This document shows positions 44,160 through 52,758 of a stretch of 64,000 nucleotides of DNA, in pieces. Origin of the DNA: Synechococcus sp. BIOS-E4-1 (GTDB taxonomy: Bacteria; Cyanobacteriota; Cyanobacteriia; PCC-6307; Cyanobiaceae); assembly GCF_014279995.1 (NCBI RefSeq), contig NZ_CP047935.1, positions 1,151,243 to 1,215,242 of the forward strand, given 5' to 3'. Positions within the stretch are counted from its first letter, which is position 1. Each line of letters starts with the position of its first letter. The position numbers and the translations under genes were made by a program. Under the pieces are notes generated by a model. That model was not told the DNA's origin. It saw only the letters and a list, made by a program, of their open reading frames with translations, and searched no databases.

Positions 44160-44441
44160 TAATCATCCTTTAGCAGATTTATGGCTTTTTGACCGTCTCA
44201 TATGGCGTCTGGCTTGATCGGCTCCATCTTCTCTGTTGCAGACGAGTCATTGGATTGACGCTCTGAGACTCGTTGGATCTGAATGATTAAAAATTTTACA
44301 TTTGTTCGCGGAAATTTAGCCACAATCTTGTTTTGGAAAGGTTTGACTGACTGGCTTGGGGATGTGCGTCTTCGTATTGCTTGAGTCACTGACAGGACCT
44401 TTTAGAGTTGTCCTTGCTGACAACAGTCGAGTGATTGCTTG

Positions 44442-44831
44442 TTATTTGCTGCTGATTCGGTCGAGAATATTGAGCTCGATCCATTGCCTGGTCTGAGCTC
44501 TCTCCTTTTTTAAAGGTGTCGGATTGGAAAGAGCTCTGAGGTCGACATTGCTTTTGTAGACAGAGGGAATGTACGAATCTTCCATCAATCTACGCAGAAG
44601 AGTGTTTTTAATATATTGATCTCTCGCGAACGTGATAACGACTGAAATGATGAAAGCTGGTGGAAGTGTGGCGATCAGGATGCTTGAAAAGTCGGCGGCT
44701 TCTGTAAACTTTGGAAGAATATATGCAACATTGAAGATCAGTAATATGGCTGCATAGATTCTATTGCTCAAGAGCCCTTCTTCGAGCTTCTTTCCCAGCT
44801 TTTTTGGTGTGAGCAGGTTAAACTTCATCAA
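44442..44831 (-). CDS. two-helix membrane protein
   Basis: 129 residues. Helices near residues 26-42 and 49-67 (ILIATLPPAFIISVVITFA), then a charged cytosolic tail. Unrecognised. Confidence 0.55.
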   Translation of the reverse strand: MMKFNLLTPKKLGKKLEEGLLSNRIYAAILLIFNVAYILPKFTEAADFSSILIATLPPAFIISVVITFARDQYIKNTLLRRLMEDSYIPSVYKSNVDLRALSNPTPLKKERAQTRQWIELNILDRISSK

Positions 44832-44988
44832 ATTTGTCTATTTTAAGTAATCTAATTAAGTCTCTCTGTTGTTGATGCAAAAAACATCACATTCAGTCTG
44901 GACATTCAGTTTGAGCAGTGAGCCTCAGTTCGCTCCTGTTTCTGGTGGATGCCGCCGCAGGCGATGATCAACTGTGTTGCTTGTGTCC

Positions 44989-45204
44989 ATGGCTCTTGAT
45001 CAGTTGAAGGCGTTTCTTGTTCTGATGCAGAACGATCCAGATCTGAAAGACGCCGTGCTTGCCTCCTCCACTGCTGATGATGTGGCCAGGATCGCTGCCG
45101 ATCTTGGCTACGAATTCGCCGGCGATGAACTGTTGCGCTTCTCTGGTCAGAAGGTTGGACGTGTCACTGTGTCTAAACGTGAAACACCTGGGGAATACAA
45201 CTGA
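44989..45204 (+). CDS. Nif11-domain protein without a GG core peptide
   Basis: 71 residues from MALDQLKAFLVLMQND. DPDLKDAVLASSTADDVARI and LGYEFAGDELL match the Nif11 domain. It ends VTVSKRETPGEYN, like the protein at 4673, with no double-Gly or Cys core, so it is not a lanthipeptide precursor. Confidence 0.75.
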   Translation: MALDQLKAFLVLMQNDPDLKDAVLASSTADDVARIAADLGYEFAGDELLRFSGQKVGRVTVSKRETPGEYN

Positions 45205-45319
45205 AGGGTGGTGTCTGTCACGCTTCTGCCTCTCGTGCGTTCAGCACGTTGTCGTTCAGACCTGTCGACGTTGAAAACCGTTGCTTAACTAGGCAAACCC
45301 TTGATGGGAGCAACCACTG

Positions 45320-45967
45320 ATGTCATCTGCTGTTGCCCCTCTGGATGCTTCAGCCACTGTTGTGGCAATTGGCGATGTTCACGGTTGTGCCACCAGATTG
45401 ATGCTGGCGCTTCTTCCCCACTTTCATACGGGGGCTGAACTGATGTTCCTCGGGGATCTGTTTGATCGGTCACCCGAGCCTGAAGGCGATGCCAGGGTGA
45501 TCGAGCTGGTGCGATCCTTGCAGGCCGACCCACCTGCCTATGGACTTTCGGCCGTCACGGTTCTGCGTGGCAACCATGAGCAGATGTTGCTTGATGCGAT
45601 CGATGAGCAGATGCCTGGTGGTGCCATCCAGCTTTGGATGCGCAATGGCGGCAACCATGACTTCCTTGCGACCGCCCGTGAGCATCGCGATTGGTTAGAA
45701 GCTCTCCCTTTAACTGCAATTCGAGGCTCGTATCTCTTTGTTCATGCAGGTGTCAGGCCAGGTGTTCCTCTGGATCAGCAGCTGGATAGCGATCTGCTCT
45801 GGATCCGTTCACCTTTTCTGGAGTGTGAGCATGGATTGCCTTACACAGTGGTGCATGGGCACTCCATCAGTCGCGATTTTGCCGTGACGCGTTTGCCACA
45901 CCGTATCGGTATAGACACCGGTGCTTTCCTCAGCGGCAGGCTCACTGCTCTGCCACTACGGATATGA
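45320..45967 (+). CDS. PPP-family metallophosphatase
   Basis: 215 residues. GDVHG (residues 18-22), LGDLFDRSPE, LRGNHEQMLLD, LFVHAGVRPG and VVHGHS are the five metal and phosphate motifs of PPP serine/threonine or bis-tetraphosphatase-type enzymes. Two metal ions in the cytosol. Substrate not known; ApaH-like or protein phosphatase are both possible. It overlaps the next gene by 4 bases. Confidence 0.85.
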   Translation: MSSAVAPLDASATVVAIGDVHGCATRLMLALLPHFHTGAELMFLGDLFDRSPEPEGDARVIELVRSLQADPPAYGLSAVTVLRGNHEQMLLDAIDEQMPGGAIQLWMRNGGNHDFLATAREHRDWLEALPLTAIRGSYLFVHAGVRPGVPLDQQLDSDLLWIRSPFLECEHGLPYTVVHGHSISRDFAVTRLPHRIGIDTGAFLSGRLTALPLRI

Positions 45968-46233
45968 AGCAACTACCCGGGCGCAGTCGCCCTGCCTGGC
46001 TTCAGCAGTTGCTTGGTTTTGCTGCACTGGTCATCGTCACGGTCTGGATGGTGACGCTTTTGCCGGTACTGCTGATTGTTGGTTTGATCGCAGCGGTTCT
46101 GTTGATTCCGGTGCTCAAGCAGATCGGTCAGGAAATGGATCACCTTGATCGAAGTCAACGAGGTGAACCTTCCCCACCCAGGGATGTGACGCCCTGGCAT
46201 CGACGGATCTGGAATCGCTGGAACAGCCGCTGA
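45964..46233 (+). CDS. two-helix membrane protein
   Basis: 89 residues, MKQLPGRSRPAWLQQ to WNRWNSR. A hydrophobic block (residues 17-50) long enough for two helices, then a basic Trp-rich tail. Coupled to the phosphatase by an ATGA overlap. Confidence 0.6.
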   Translation: MKQLPGRSRPAWLQQLLGFAALVIVTVWMVTLLPVLLIVGLIAAVLLIPVLKQIGQEMDHLDRSQRGEPSPPRDVTPWHRRIWNRWNSR

Positions 46234-46304
46234 TTCGCAAGATCCGTGTTTCTTTACCGTCAGCTGTTGTCATCATCGGCTTAGAACAGCACCTGTCTTC
46301 TCCC

Positions 46305-46550
46305 GTGGGCTCCAGTGACCCCCTCTTCCAGGCCAGCTCCATTGCTGCAGCGATCGAGCAGTTGGCTGATCAGCTCACTCCATCTGTGATTCGTGCAGCC
46401 CGTGCTGACCAGCAAGGACGTGCAGATCTCGATCGCATTGAGTACGCCCTCGGAACCATCGGTAAAGCATTAATCCTGACGGATTACGCCATTGACCAGG
46501 AAAAGGACATCGACAAACTCCAGGCTTTCAGAGAGTCTCAGCAGGGCTGA
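46305..46550 (+). CDS. hypothetical helical protein
   Basis: 81 residues from a GTG start. IEQLADQLTPSVIRAARADQQG and IEYALGTIGKALILTDYAI suggest a helical bundle. Unrecognised; a neighbour of MIF and dcd on the same strand. Confidence 0.5.
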   Translation: MGSSDPLFQASSIAAAIEQLADQLTPSVIRAARADQQGRADLDRIEYALGTIGKALILTDYAIDQEKDIDKLQAFRESQQG

Positions 46551-46593
46551 GTGGTTTAAGAATGATTCATCTCTGAAACCGATCATCATCACC

Positions 46594-46932
46594 ATGCCTC
46601 TGATCAATCTGCGCACATCGCTTGCTTCTGTCGATCGTCGCGATGAGCTGCTGCTTGAGCTTTCAGCCAAGCTGGCCGAGCTGACCGGCAAACCTGAGGA
46701 TTACGTGATGACACTCCTCGAGACCGATGTGCCGATGACCTTCGGCGGCAGCTCCGCACCTGCCGCATTCGTTGAGATCAAGTCAATTGGGGCCCTTCAC
46801 CCTCCTGCGATGACGGCGGCATTCTCTGAGCTGATCACGGCTCGAACCGGGATTCCTGCCGACAGGATCTACATCAGCTTCGATGACGTTCCTGCAAGTG
46901 CCTTGGGTTGGAACGGAAGGACTTTCGGCTGA
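46594..46932 (+). CDS. MIF-family tautomerase
   Basis: 112 residues from MPLINLRTSL. The Pro after Met is the catalytic base of tautomerases, EDYVMTLLETDVPMTFGG and PADRIYISFDDVPASALGWNG match macrophage migration inhibitory factor. Cyanobacterial MIFs are trimeric phenylpyruvate/dopachrome-type tautomerases; the natural substrate is unknown. Confidence 0.88.
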   Translation: MPLINLRTSLASVDRRDELLLELSAKLAELTGKPEDYVMTLLETDVPMTFGGSSAPAAFVEIKSIGALHPPAMTAAFSELITARTGIPADRIYISFDDVPASALGWNGRTFG

Positions 46933-47003
46933 CGCGTTTTCTGTCTGTTGCACTGGCCGCTGCGCCCAGTTGTCCATAACCTGAATGGCCATACATCGTT
47001 TTC

Positions 47004-47528
47004 ATGGCGGTTCTCGGGCGTCAGGCCATCTTGCGGGCGATCGACAGTGGTGCCATCAGCATCACACCGTTCATTCGGGAGCATGTGGGCCCTGCATCGG
47101 TGGATCTCACCCTTGCCAGCAGTTTCCGGGTGTTTCGCAAAGTGCATGAAATTGTCGATGTGAATGAACACACCGACTACCGCGCGTTCACCGACAAGGT
47201 GGACATCGCAGAGGGCGAGCACATCCTGATGATGCCGGGCGAAACCATCCTGGGGATCACCGAAGAGCGTCTGAGGCTCGGCCCCGGACTGTGTGGATGG
47301 CTGGAGGGCCGCAGCCGCTTTGCTCGTCTTGGATTGATGGTGCACATCAGTGCTCCTTTCATGGGCCCTGGCATCGATAGCCAGCAGGTTCTGGAGATGA
47401 GCAATTTCGGTCCAGCTCCGCTCGCCGTTCATCCTGGAACAGCCATCTGTCAATTCATCTTTCAGACCCTCGATGGCGAGGAAAATTACCAAGGGCGATT
47501 CGCGGGACAGAATCAGAGCAGTTTCTGA
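47004..47528 (+). CDS. dcd: dCTP deaminase family protein
   Basis: 174 residues. VGPASVDLTLASSFRVF, EGEHILMMPGETILGITEE, EGRSRFARLGLMVH and GPGIDSQQVLEMSNFG correspond to the dCTP deaminase fold with the catalytic Glu in LEM. It would convert dCTP to dUTP in pyrimidine synthesis. Some members are bifunctional and also release diphosphate; this cannot be told here. Confidence 0.85.
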   Translation: MAVLGRQAILRAIDSGAISITPFIREHVGPASVDLTLASSFRVFRKVHEIVDVNEHTDYRAFTDKVDIAEGEHILMMPGETILGITEERLRLGPGLCGWLEGRSRFARLGLMVHISAPFMGPGIDSQQVLEMSNFGPAPLAVHPGTAICQFIFQTLDGEENYQGRFAGQNQSSF

Positions 47529-47543
47529 ACCATCCTCGACGCG

Positions 47544-48080
47544 TCAGTCAGTGATACCGCAAGCGATGCGAGCACCTCCACCTCCGAGGGGAGGAACGTC
47601 GCTGTAGGTGTCTCCACCGGCATGCACGATCAGAGCCCGCCCGCGCAAATCAGTTGTTCTCAGCCGCGGAGCCACAACTTCGGTGGTCGTGCTGCCGTCG
47701 GCATTCACAATCAGACGACTGAGATCACCTCGGTGCCCATCGCCGAAAGGACCGCTGTGCCTGTTGGTGTTGTCGGGATCCCAGTGTCCCTCGGCTGCGA
47801 GCCCTGGGATGCTGACGTTTTCGTCGTTGACTGCCGCCTGACAGGACGAGCCTGCATGCAGATGGAAACCATGTTCGCCTTCGCTCAGGCTGGTAAGGGA
47901 CGGTGTGATCACAAGTCCGTTTTTACTGTCGCTGGCCAGAACCGTGCCGATCGACTCACCGACTCCGTCTTTGGAGATGGTGTGGATGTCAATTTCCAGT
48001 GTCTTGGCCTGAACTTGCCCGGGCAGCAACAGGGCGACGCACAGGGCCAGCAATGAGGCGAGAAGACGCATTGAAAACAT
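47544..48080 (-). CDS. sodC: Cu/Zn superoxide dismutase
   Basis: 178 residues from MFSMRLLASLLALC; the second Met is also a possible start. Signal peptide ends VQA, so it is periplasmic. Metal ligands are in EHGFHLHAGSSC, AEGHWDPDNTNRHSGPFGDGHRGDL and GRALIVHAGGD, and the Cys of SSC and IACG form the conserved disulfide. It removes superoxide. Convergent with dcd, 15 bases between stops. Confidence 0.9.
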   Translation of the reverse strand: MFSMRLLASLLALCVALLLPGQVQAKTLEIDIHTISKDGVGESIGTVLASDSKNGLVITPSLTSLSEGEHGFHLHAGSSCQAAVNDENVSIPGLAAEGHWDPDNTNRHSGPFGDGHRGDLSRLIVNADGSTTTEVVAPRLRTTDLRGRALIVHAGGDTYSDVPPLGGGGARIACGITD

Positions 48081-48131
48081 CCATTTCGGGCCATTCTGCT
48101 CCTGTGACTTGATCGCTGTGATCAACAGCTG

Positions 48132-48890
48132 ATGCTCACTGCTATCAGAAGTGCAGTGCATCTTCCGCCTGCTCAGCGCATGCAACTTCGGCTCGAGTCG
48201 CGCACGATCTCTCAGGCGATCCAGACCTGCATGGATCTTCTGGATGGGTTCCGGATTGTCGTGGTGATGGGCGATCGCCTTGCTCTCACAGGAATCTGCC
48301 TCGCTCCGTTCATTGCCCCCCGGCTGGTGGGAGGAGCCACAACAGAGGATGAAGGGCTGCAACTGGTCCAGCAGTTGCAACCTGATCTGTTGCTGCTGAC
48401 CGAAGAGCTTGAAATTGGCTACGGCATTCGCCTGATGCAGAGAGTGCATGAGCACTGCCCAGGCACCCGCATGCTGATCTTCCTCAGTCGTGAATCGCAG
48501 GACGTTGTTCAGGAGGCGATGCAGGCCCACGCTGATGGCGTGATTTTCCGCTCCTCGATTGGCACCGGTCACGGTGATTTCATCCAGGCACTGCAGACCC
48601 TCAGCAGTGGTGGTGTCTATTACCCCGAAGATGTGCGCCGGCTGGTGAATTCACTTCAATCCGAAGACCTTCCGAAGTTTGTGGAGGAGCTCAGCGAGCG
48701 TGAGAAGGAAGTGGTGAGCGCGGTGGCAGGTGGTCTCACCAATGCAGAGATCGCATCTGCTTTCCAGATCTCAACTGAAACGGTGAAGAGCCATGTGTCC
48801 AATGCGATGAACAAGCTGGCAGTTCGCGATCGCACGCAGCTTGCGGTTTCTGCGCTTCTCTATGGATTGATTGACCCCCAGACGGTTTGA
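48132..48890 (+). CDS. LuxR-type regulator with degenerate receiver
   Basis: 252 residues. Residues 40-150 resemble a receiver fold, but the strand that should carry the phospho-Asp reads PDLLLLTEEL and the acidic pocket is absent, so it is probably not phosphorylated in the usual way. The C-terminal LSEREKEVVSAVAGGLTNAEIA, STETVKSHVSNAMNKLAVRDRTQ is a LuxR/NarL HTH. Divergent from sodC with a 51-base gap. Confidence 0.82.
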   Translation: MLTAIRSAVHLPPAQRMQLRLESRTISQAIQTCMDLLDGFRIVVVMGDRLALTGICLAPFIAPRLVGGATTEDEGLQLVQQLQPDLLLLTEELEIGYGIRLMQRVHEHCPGTRMLIFLSRESQDVVQEAMQAHADGVIFRSSIGTGHGDFIQALQTLSSGGVYYPEDVRRLVNSLQSEDLPKFVEELSEREKEVVSAVAGGLTNAEIASAFQISTETVKSHVSNAMNKLAVRDRTQLAVSALLYGLIDPQTV

Positions 48891-48997
48891 TGGCTTTGCC
48901 AACTCCTGAGTTGTATTTGGGAGTTTACAGAAGCGGTCGCTGACAATGAAATTCAACCTGGCTAATGTTCTTGTGACTGTTTATTGATGCACGCAGC

Positions 48998-49345
48998 ATG
49001 GAAAACCTTCTCTCGCTGGTTGTCAATGCTACTGACAATTGTATCTATGTGAAAGATCGGGATTTGCGATTTCTTTTTGTTAACTCTGCGGTTAGCCGCC
49101 TCTATGAGGCAGATGCTGAAAGCATGATTGGCAAAAGTGATGTTGATTTCATCGCTCCAGAGCAGTCAGCGCTGTTCAATGAGGCTGACCGCCGGGTGAT
49201 TGATTCAGGGGTTAAGGAGTGTTTTCGTTTTGAAATTGAGATTAAAGGTGTCATGTATATGGCAGAAGACCACAAGTTTCCCGTTATGATTGATGGCTCT
49301 CGCTGTGTTGCAGGAATTGGCATTTTGACGCCAAAAGCAGGCTGA
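48998..49345 (+). CDS. stand-alone PAS-domain protein
   Basis: 115 residues forming one PAS domain: ATDNCIYVKDRDLRFLFVN, IGKSDVDFIAPEQSALFNEADRRV, EDHKFPVMID and VAGIGILTPK. It has no attached output domain. It may sense redox or a ligand for a partner such as the adjacent LuxR regulator; the pairing is inferred from position. Confidence 0.78.
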   Translation: MENLLSLVVNATDNCIYVKDRDLRFLFVNSAVSRLYEADAESMIGKSDVDFIAPEQSALFNEADRRVIDSGVKECFRFEIEIKGVMYMAEDHKFPVMIDGSRCVAGIGILTPKAG

Positions 49346-49434
49346 TTTTATGGTCAGATCTCTTTGAACTGATTGCTCTTTGCTTTTTAAACAGGAACTT
49401 TCCAACCAAGACATTCCTTCGTGATCTTTCCGAA

Positions 49435-50160
49435 ATGACTGATTCCCTGAGACTTGATTTTTCAAGTGGCCGAACTTATCTGACTGGGTTGGCACCAATC
49501 AATCAGGAGCTGAAGAAAATTGGAGTGAGAGTCTCCATTGTCCCTCTTGTTAAAGAGTCATTGGAGATATTAAAGTTGTCAACTTCGCCAAGCAGTGAAT
49601 TGCTGAGTTTGCAGCAACAACAACAGCTGATCAGCATGTATGCTCTTGATCGTCCAGCACTTCTGGGACTTATCGCTGAGGCTGGCCGCGATCCTGCTTG
49701 TGAAAGCGGTGGCTCACTTGTGACATCTGAAAAAGATGTTCCTCCTTATCCAAAAGTTTACGATCTTAAAGCGCTGGGTGCTCAAGGGCAGGTCGATACG
49801 CAGCTGAAATTTGGCCCTTTTCACGTTAATAGTAGCGCCGACGGTGTCGGGGTCGATGAGGTGATGACTTTGGTGTCTGGCGGCCCTTGGACATGGTTTT
49901 TTGCTAACTCTCAGGATGGTGAGTTGATGAAGTTGTCCCTCGGTTACGTGCAGCCATCAAAGGGTGCAATGCGTTTGTCTTATTGCGGAATCAACCCCCA
50001 CGGTGCGTTTATGCAAAGTCTTTCATCGCCCGATGGATCAAATGGAGGTATTTGCGTTGCCCATGCGCATGGACCACATGAGTGGCGTCTCGAGTACGCA
50101 GATGTGGGTGTAAATCCTTGGTGCGATTTCAGTGATTCGTGCCGCCCTGTATTGCTTTGA
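49435..50160 (+). CDS. hypothetical protein
   Basis: 241 residues. A helical N-terminal half (ELKKIGVRVSIVPLVKESL) and a C-terminal half with WTWFFANSQDGELMKLSLGY, ICVAHAHGPHEWRLEYAD rich in His and Trp. The HAHGPHEW group could bind metal. Unrecognised. Confidence 0.5.
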   Translation: MTDSLRLDFSSGRTYLTGLAPINQELKKIGVRVSIVPLVKESLEILKLSTSPSSELLSLQQQQQLISMYALDRPALLGLIAEAGRDPACESGGSLVTSEKDVPPYPKVYDLKALGAQGQVDTQLKFGPFHVNSSADGVGVDEVMTLVSGGPWTWFFANSQDGELMKLSLGYVQPSKGAMRLSYCGINPHGAFMQSLSSPDGSNGGICVAHAHGPHEWRLEYADVGVNPWCDFSDSCRPVLL

Positions 50161-50425
50161 TCGTAATCTCTATCTTGATTAATGTTGTGTTTGCAAATTT
50201 ATATTTTAAGGTCAGCGATTGCTGAATCCTTTTGATGTTTGCTGGAGATTGTTGAATGGTTTTCTGAGTATGTGTCGATAGTCGTCGTGATGTTTTTTGC
50301 GTTACTACTCATTGCACTTGCTTTTGCAATTTAAGCTCCAAGAAAAGGTTGGAGTCTCCTGGTGGCAATCCCCTGAGTCGATAAATTCGATAGGTTGTTG
50401 CCAGTCAACGGTCTGGATGAAGCGT

Positions 50426-50710
50426 ATGAAAGCGGTCCTGAATGGAACAGTGCTTGCGGAAAGCGATGACATCGTGATGGTGGATGGCAATCCCTATTTC
50501 CCCCGCTCGGCAATGCGTCAGGAGTTCTTTCGCGATTCCAGTCACACCACGGTTTGCGGCTGGAAGGGCACTGCCCGCTACTGGGATGTGGTTCTCGCTG
50601 ACAACGTCATCGCCAACGCCGTTTGGAGTTACGAAACGCCCAAGCCGGAGGCAGGTCAGATCCTCGAGCGATTTGCTTTTTACCGCGGTAAAGGGATTGA
50701 GGTGAGCTGA
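50426..50710 (+). CDS. DUF427 family protein
   Basis: 94 residues from MKAVLNGTVLAESDD. NPYFPRSAMRQEFF, TTVCGWKGTARYWDVVL and AVWSYETPKPEA match DUF427, a small beta-barrel family of unknown activity. An ATG three codons upstream is possible. Confidence 0.8.
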   Translation: MKAVLNGTVLAESDDIVMVDGNPYFPRSAMRQEFFRDSSHTTVCGWKGTARYWDVVLADNVIANAVWSYETPKPEAGQILERFAFYRGKGIEVS

Positions 50711-50946
50711 GTCTTCAAAAGCGCCATTGAGCAGCTGAGGTCACAACGCGGATGGCTTGCATCCTTGTGAATGGGTGCTCAGAAGCCATCACCAAAACAG
50801 ATCCTGAAGCCGACATCGCTTGAGGGGCGGCAGCTTTGTGCGATTTGGCTGGATGTTGTCATGCCTTGTATGGATCTGAATGGGGGCAACCCAAAAGCAA
50901 TCCTCAGGCGTGGCGAGCAGCAGCATCAATACCTTGAAAGATAGTG

Positions 50947-50983
50947 ATTATCGTTTTCAAACAGTACGGACAAAAACGATAAT
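50947..50983. promoter_or_regulatory. Zur/Fur-like operator upstream of metallothionein
   Basis: ATTATCGTTTT (50947-50957) and AAAACGATAAT (50973-50983) are perfect 11-bp inverted repeats with a 15-base spacer. Each arm resembles half of a TGATAATNATTATCA Zur/Fur site, and both arms are flanked by GTGA/TCAC. The metallothionein start is 95 bases downstream. Zur control of bmtA has been reported in marine Synechococcus, with Zur acting positively. Confidence 0.6.
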
Positions 50984-51077
50984 CGTTGTCACTTTTTGTG
51001 TCATTGTGTGGCTGTTGCATGCTTTTGTTTGGTCAATATCTGGTTTCTGTTAGACCTATTGCAGATGTGATCTTCGG

Positions 51078-51254
51078 ATGACGACAACAGTTTTGATCTG
51101 TGCCTGCCCTTCCTGTCAATGTGAAGCTGACGGTCCATCTGCTGTTCAAAGGAATGGACAAAGCTTCTGTTCTGATGCCTGCGCCAACGGACACCCCAAC
51201 CATGAACCTTGCCATGATGCCGCTGGTGCTTGTGGTTGCACTTGTGGCGGATAG
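51078..51254 (+). CDS. bmtA: bacterial metallothionein (SmtA/BmtA type)
   Basis: 58 residues, MTTTVLICACPSCQC to CGCTCGG. Nine Cys and three His; CACPSCQCEAD, NGQSFCSDACANGH, EPCHDAAGACGCTC closely follow the order of the Synechococcus SmtA zinc-finger-containing metallothionein. It binds a zinc cluster in the cytosol for storage and detoxification. Missed by length-limited gene calling; the frames at 51001-51258 minus and 51100-51285 plus are its shadows. A Zur-like dyad lies upstream. Confidence 0.88.
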   Translation: MTTTVLICACPSCQCEADGPSAVQRNGQSFCSDACANGHPNHEPCHDAAGACGCTCGG

Positions 51255-51606
51255 TCATTCATTGTTGACGCGAATCCAAGGCTGAACCTGGCTGCAGCCA
51301 TCAAGGTGAGATTGATAATCATTCCCGACCTGGCGCGGCTGGAGGTGATAACCGTTCTCGCAATTCGCTGTCAAAGTGTAACTCTCAGCCAGTTTTCAGC
51401 TGATACCTCTCCATCAGCTGTTAGGACAATCAAAGTCGCTATCAAGCCGATGTGCTGCAACAATCCGAACGCTGAACATCACAATCATCAGCCCGGAGAT
51501 AACAAAGCTCCTGCTAAGTGAGCTGCCTTGTCATCGAACAGGCCGTCAACTTTCTGAGTTTCCACTCAAGCGAAGTCAACGGCTCAATCCAACAGTGAAT
51601 GCTCTA
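51255..51606. other. intergenic with one further Zur-like half site
   Basis: TGATAATCATT at 51313-51323 resembles half of the metallothionein operator. A weak GTG-started frame of 71 residues (51306-51521) ends before the terminator at 51607 but shows no family motif. Confidence 0.35.
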
Positions 51607-51632
51607 AGCCCCTCTCCGCAGGGGCTTTTTTG
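51607..51632 (+). terminator. rho-independent terminator
   Basis: AGCCCCT, loop CTCCGC, AGGGGCT, then T6. Probably ends the transcript starting at the metallothionein or the small frame before it. Confidence 0.75.
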
Positions 51633-51680
51633 TAAAAGACAAGCCCAAATCGCTCTTAGAGCTCCAGCCCATCGAACGGT

Positions 51681-51881
51681 GTGCTGACCTTGCTTGCATG
51701 GTCCGGATGGGTAACAAGCCTTTCTCAGGCAAATATTCACTCGCCGGGAACGGGAGTGGCATTGATCGTGATTGCCATCACTCTCATTCCTGTGGGCATG
51801 GTTTCACTGGCTCAGCTCAGTTGCTTTGGCCGATCGATCTCACAGATCTCCGCATGGTCAATCCATCGCATGCGTTTGTAG
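51681..51881 (+). CDS. small membrane protein
   Basis: 66 residues, MLTLLAWSGWVTSLSQ to HRMRL. One clear helix (GVALIVIAITLIPVGMVSLAQL). Unrecognised; support is composition only. Confidence 0.4.
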   Translation: MLTLLAWSGWVTSLSQANIHSPGTGVALIVIAITLIPVGMVSLAQLSCFGRSISQISAWSIHRMRL

Positions 51882-52109
51882 ATGGCCGGCTGAATGGAGT
51901 GAACCAAAGAATCAATGCCGACCATTGCCATCGTCGGCTGTTGGTGTGGAAATAGGTTGTGATCTGTGCTGTTTAACGCTGACCGACCCGGCGGGTATCC
52001 CTATCCACCGGATTGGCAAACGCCCGAATGCTCGACGCAGATCGGACTATGACTATGACGACTGCAGAGCTCCATCTGTGGACTGCCAATCAGACAGCTG
52101 ACCCAAGCC

Positions 52110-52175
52110 AAAAAAAAAGACCCAAAGGGTCTTCGGTGGGTGTGAGGAGTTGGGAATCTCGGTGAGGAGAGCCAA
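52110..52175 (-). ncRNA. Yfr1-like small RNA, second copy
   Basis: On the minus strand: TTGG, TCTC, loop CTCACC, GAGA, CCAA, then ACTCCTCACAC, then a GACCCTTTGGGTC terminator with nine T. Same structure as 39534-39598, with changes that keep the stems. A TATACC -10 lies just upstream. No Yfr2-like partner was found beside it. Confidence 0.6.
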
Positions 52176-52377
52176 CTACAAAAGGTATAGCTACAGCTTT
52201 GTCGTTCGGTGCATTGCACACACACCTGGTTGCAATTTCACGGCAGGTTGCTCAGGGCTTCGTTGTGATCAGAACAATTCAAAGGCTGCAAATCGGCTGG
52301 AACTTCTGGTTTTTTTACCCCCCTGCCTGTGGCGGGCAGGTCTGTGCAATGGGTTTTCTTCAACACAGCCGCCCAAT

Positions 52378-52423
52378 AAAAAAAGACCCCACGGCTAGTG
52401 CCGAAAGGGTCCGGATGATGGGG
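52378..52423 (-). terminator. terminator preceded by a CCCATCATCCGG box
   Basis: On the minus strand CCCATCATCCGG leads into GACCC...GGGTC with an inner GGCACTAGCC hairpin and a T-run. Matches the 39676 element in box, spacing and the trailing TTTTATTG. No gene ends here, so a small RNA is suspected. Confidence 0.5.
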
Positions 52424-52583
52424 ATTCATATTTTGTCCAGATGGGTGGAGCACGTCAACGACACATATGGTGCATTGAATCTGAAGTTCGTGACAAGGTA
52501 TACATGAACACCTATTTCGAAGCGATCATCTCTAACCTTTTCCCATGGGTCGAGTGATGGGGGTTATCCGATTTCCCAGTTTC

Positions 52584-52609
52584 AACCATTGCTGAGGCAA
52601 TGGTTTTTT
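52584..52609 (+). terminator. rho-independent terminator
   Basis: ACCATTGC, loop TGA, GGCAATGGT, then T6. A GTGATGGGG box is about 30 bases upstream, as before the 39910 terminator. Confidence 0.65.
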
Positions 52610-52758
52610 CTTGTCATCCACGAGTCATTTTAAAAACTCACAAAAAGAGGTCGGATCACTCCGACCTCAGATCCATCTCGAACTCAACTGATGATGCCAG
52701 TTACGTGTGGTGATGCAAGCATGGCAGCATTCAGATCGAACCAAGCTGAACGGTGATC

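Noticed and set aside
51001-51258. His-rich 85-residue minus-strand open frame
   Set aside because: Antisense of the metallothionein; His codons arise from its Cys and Gly codons.
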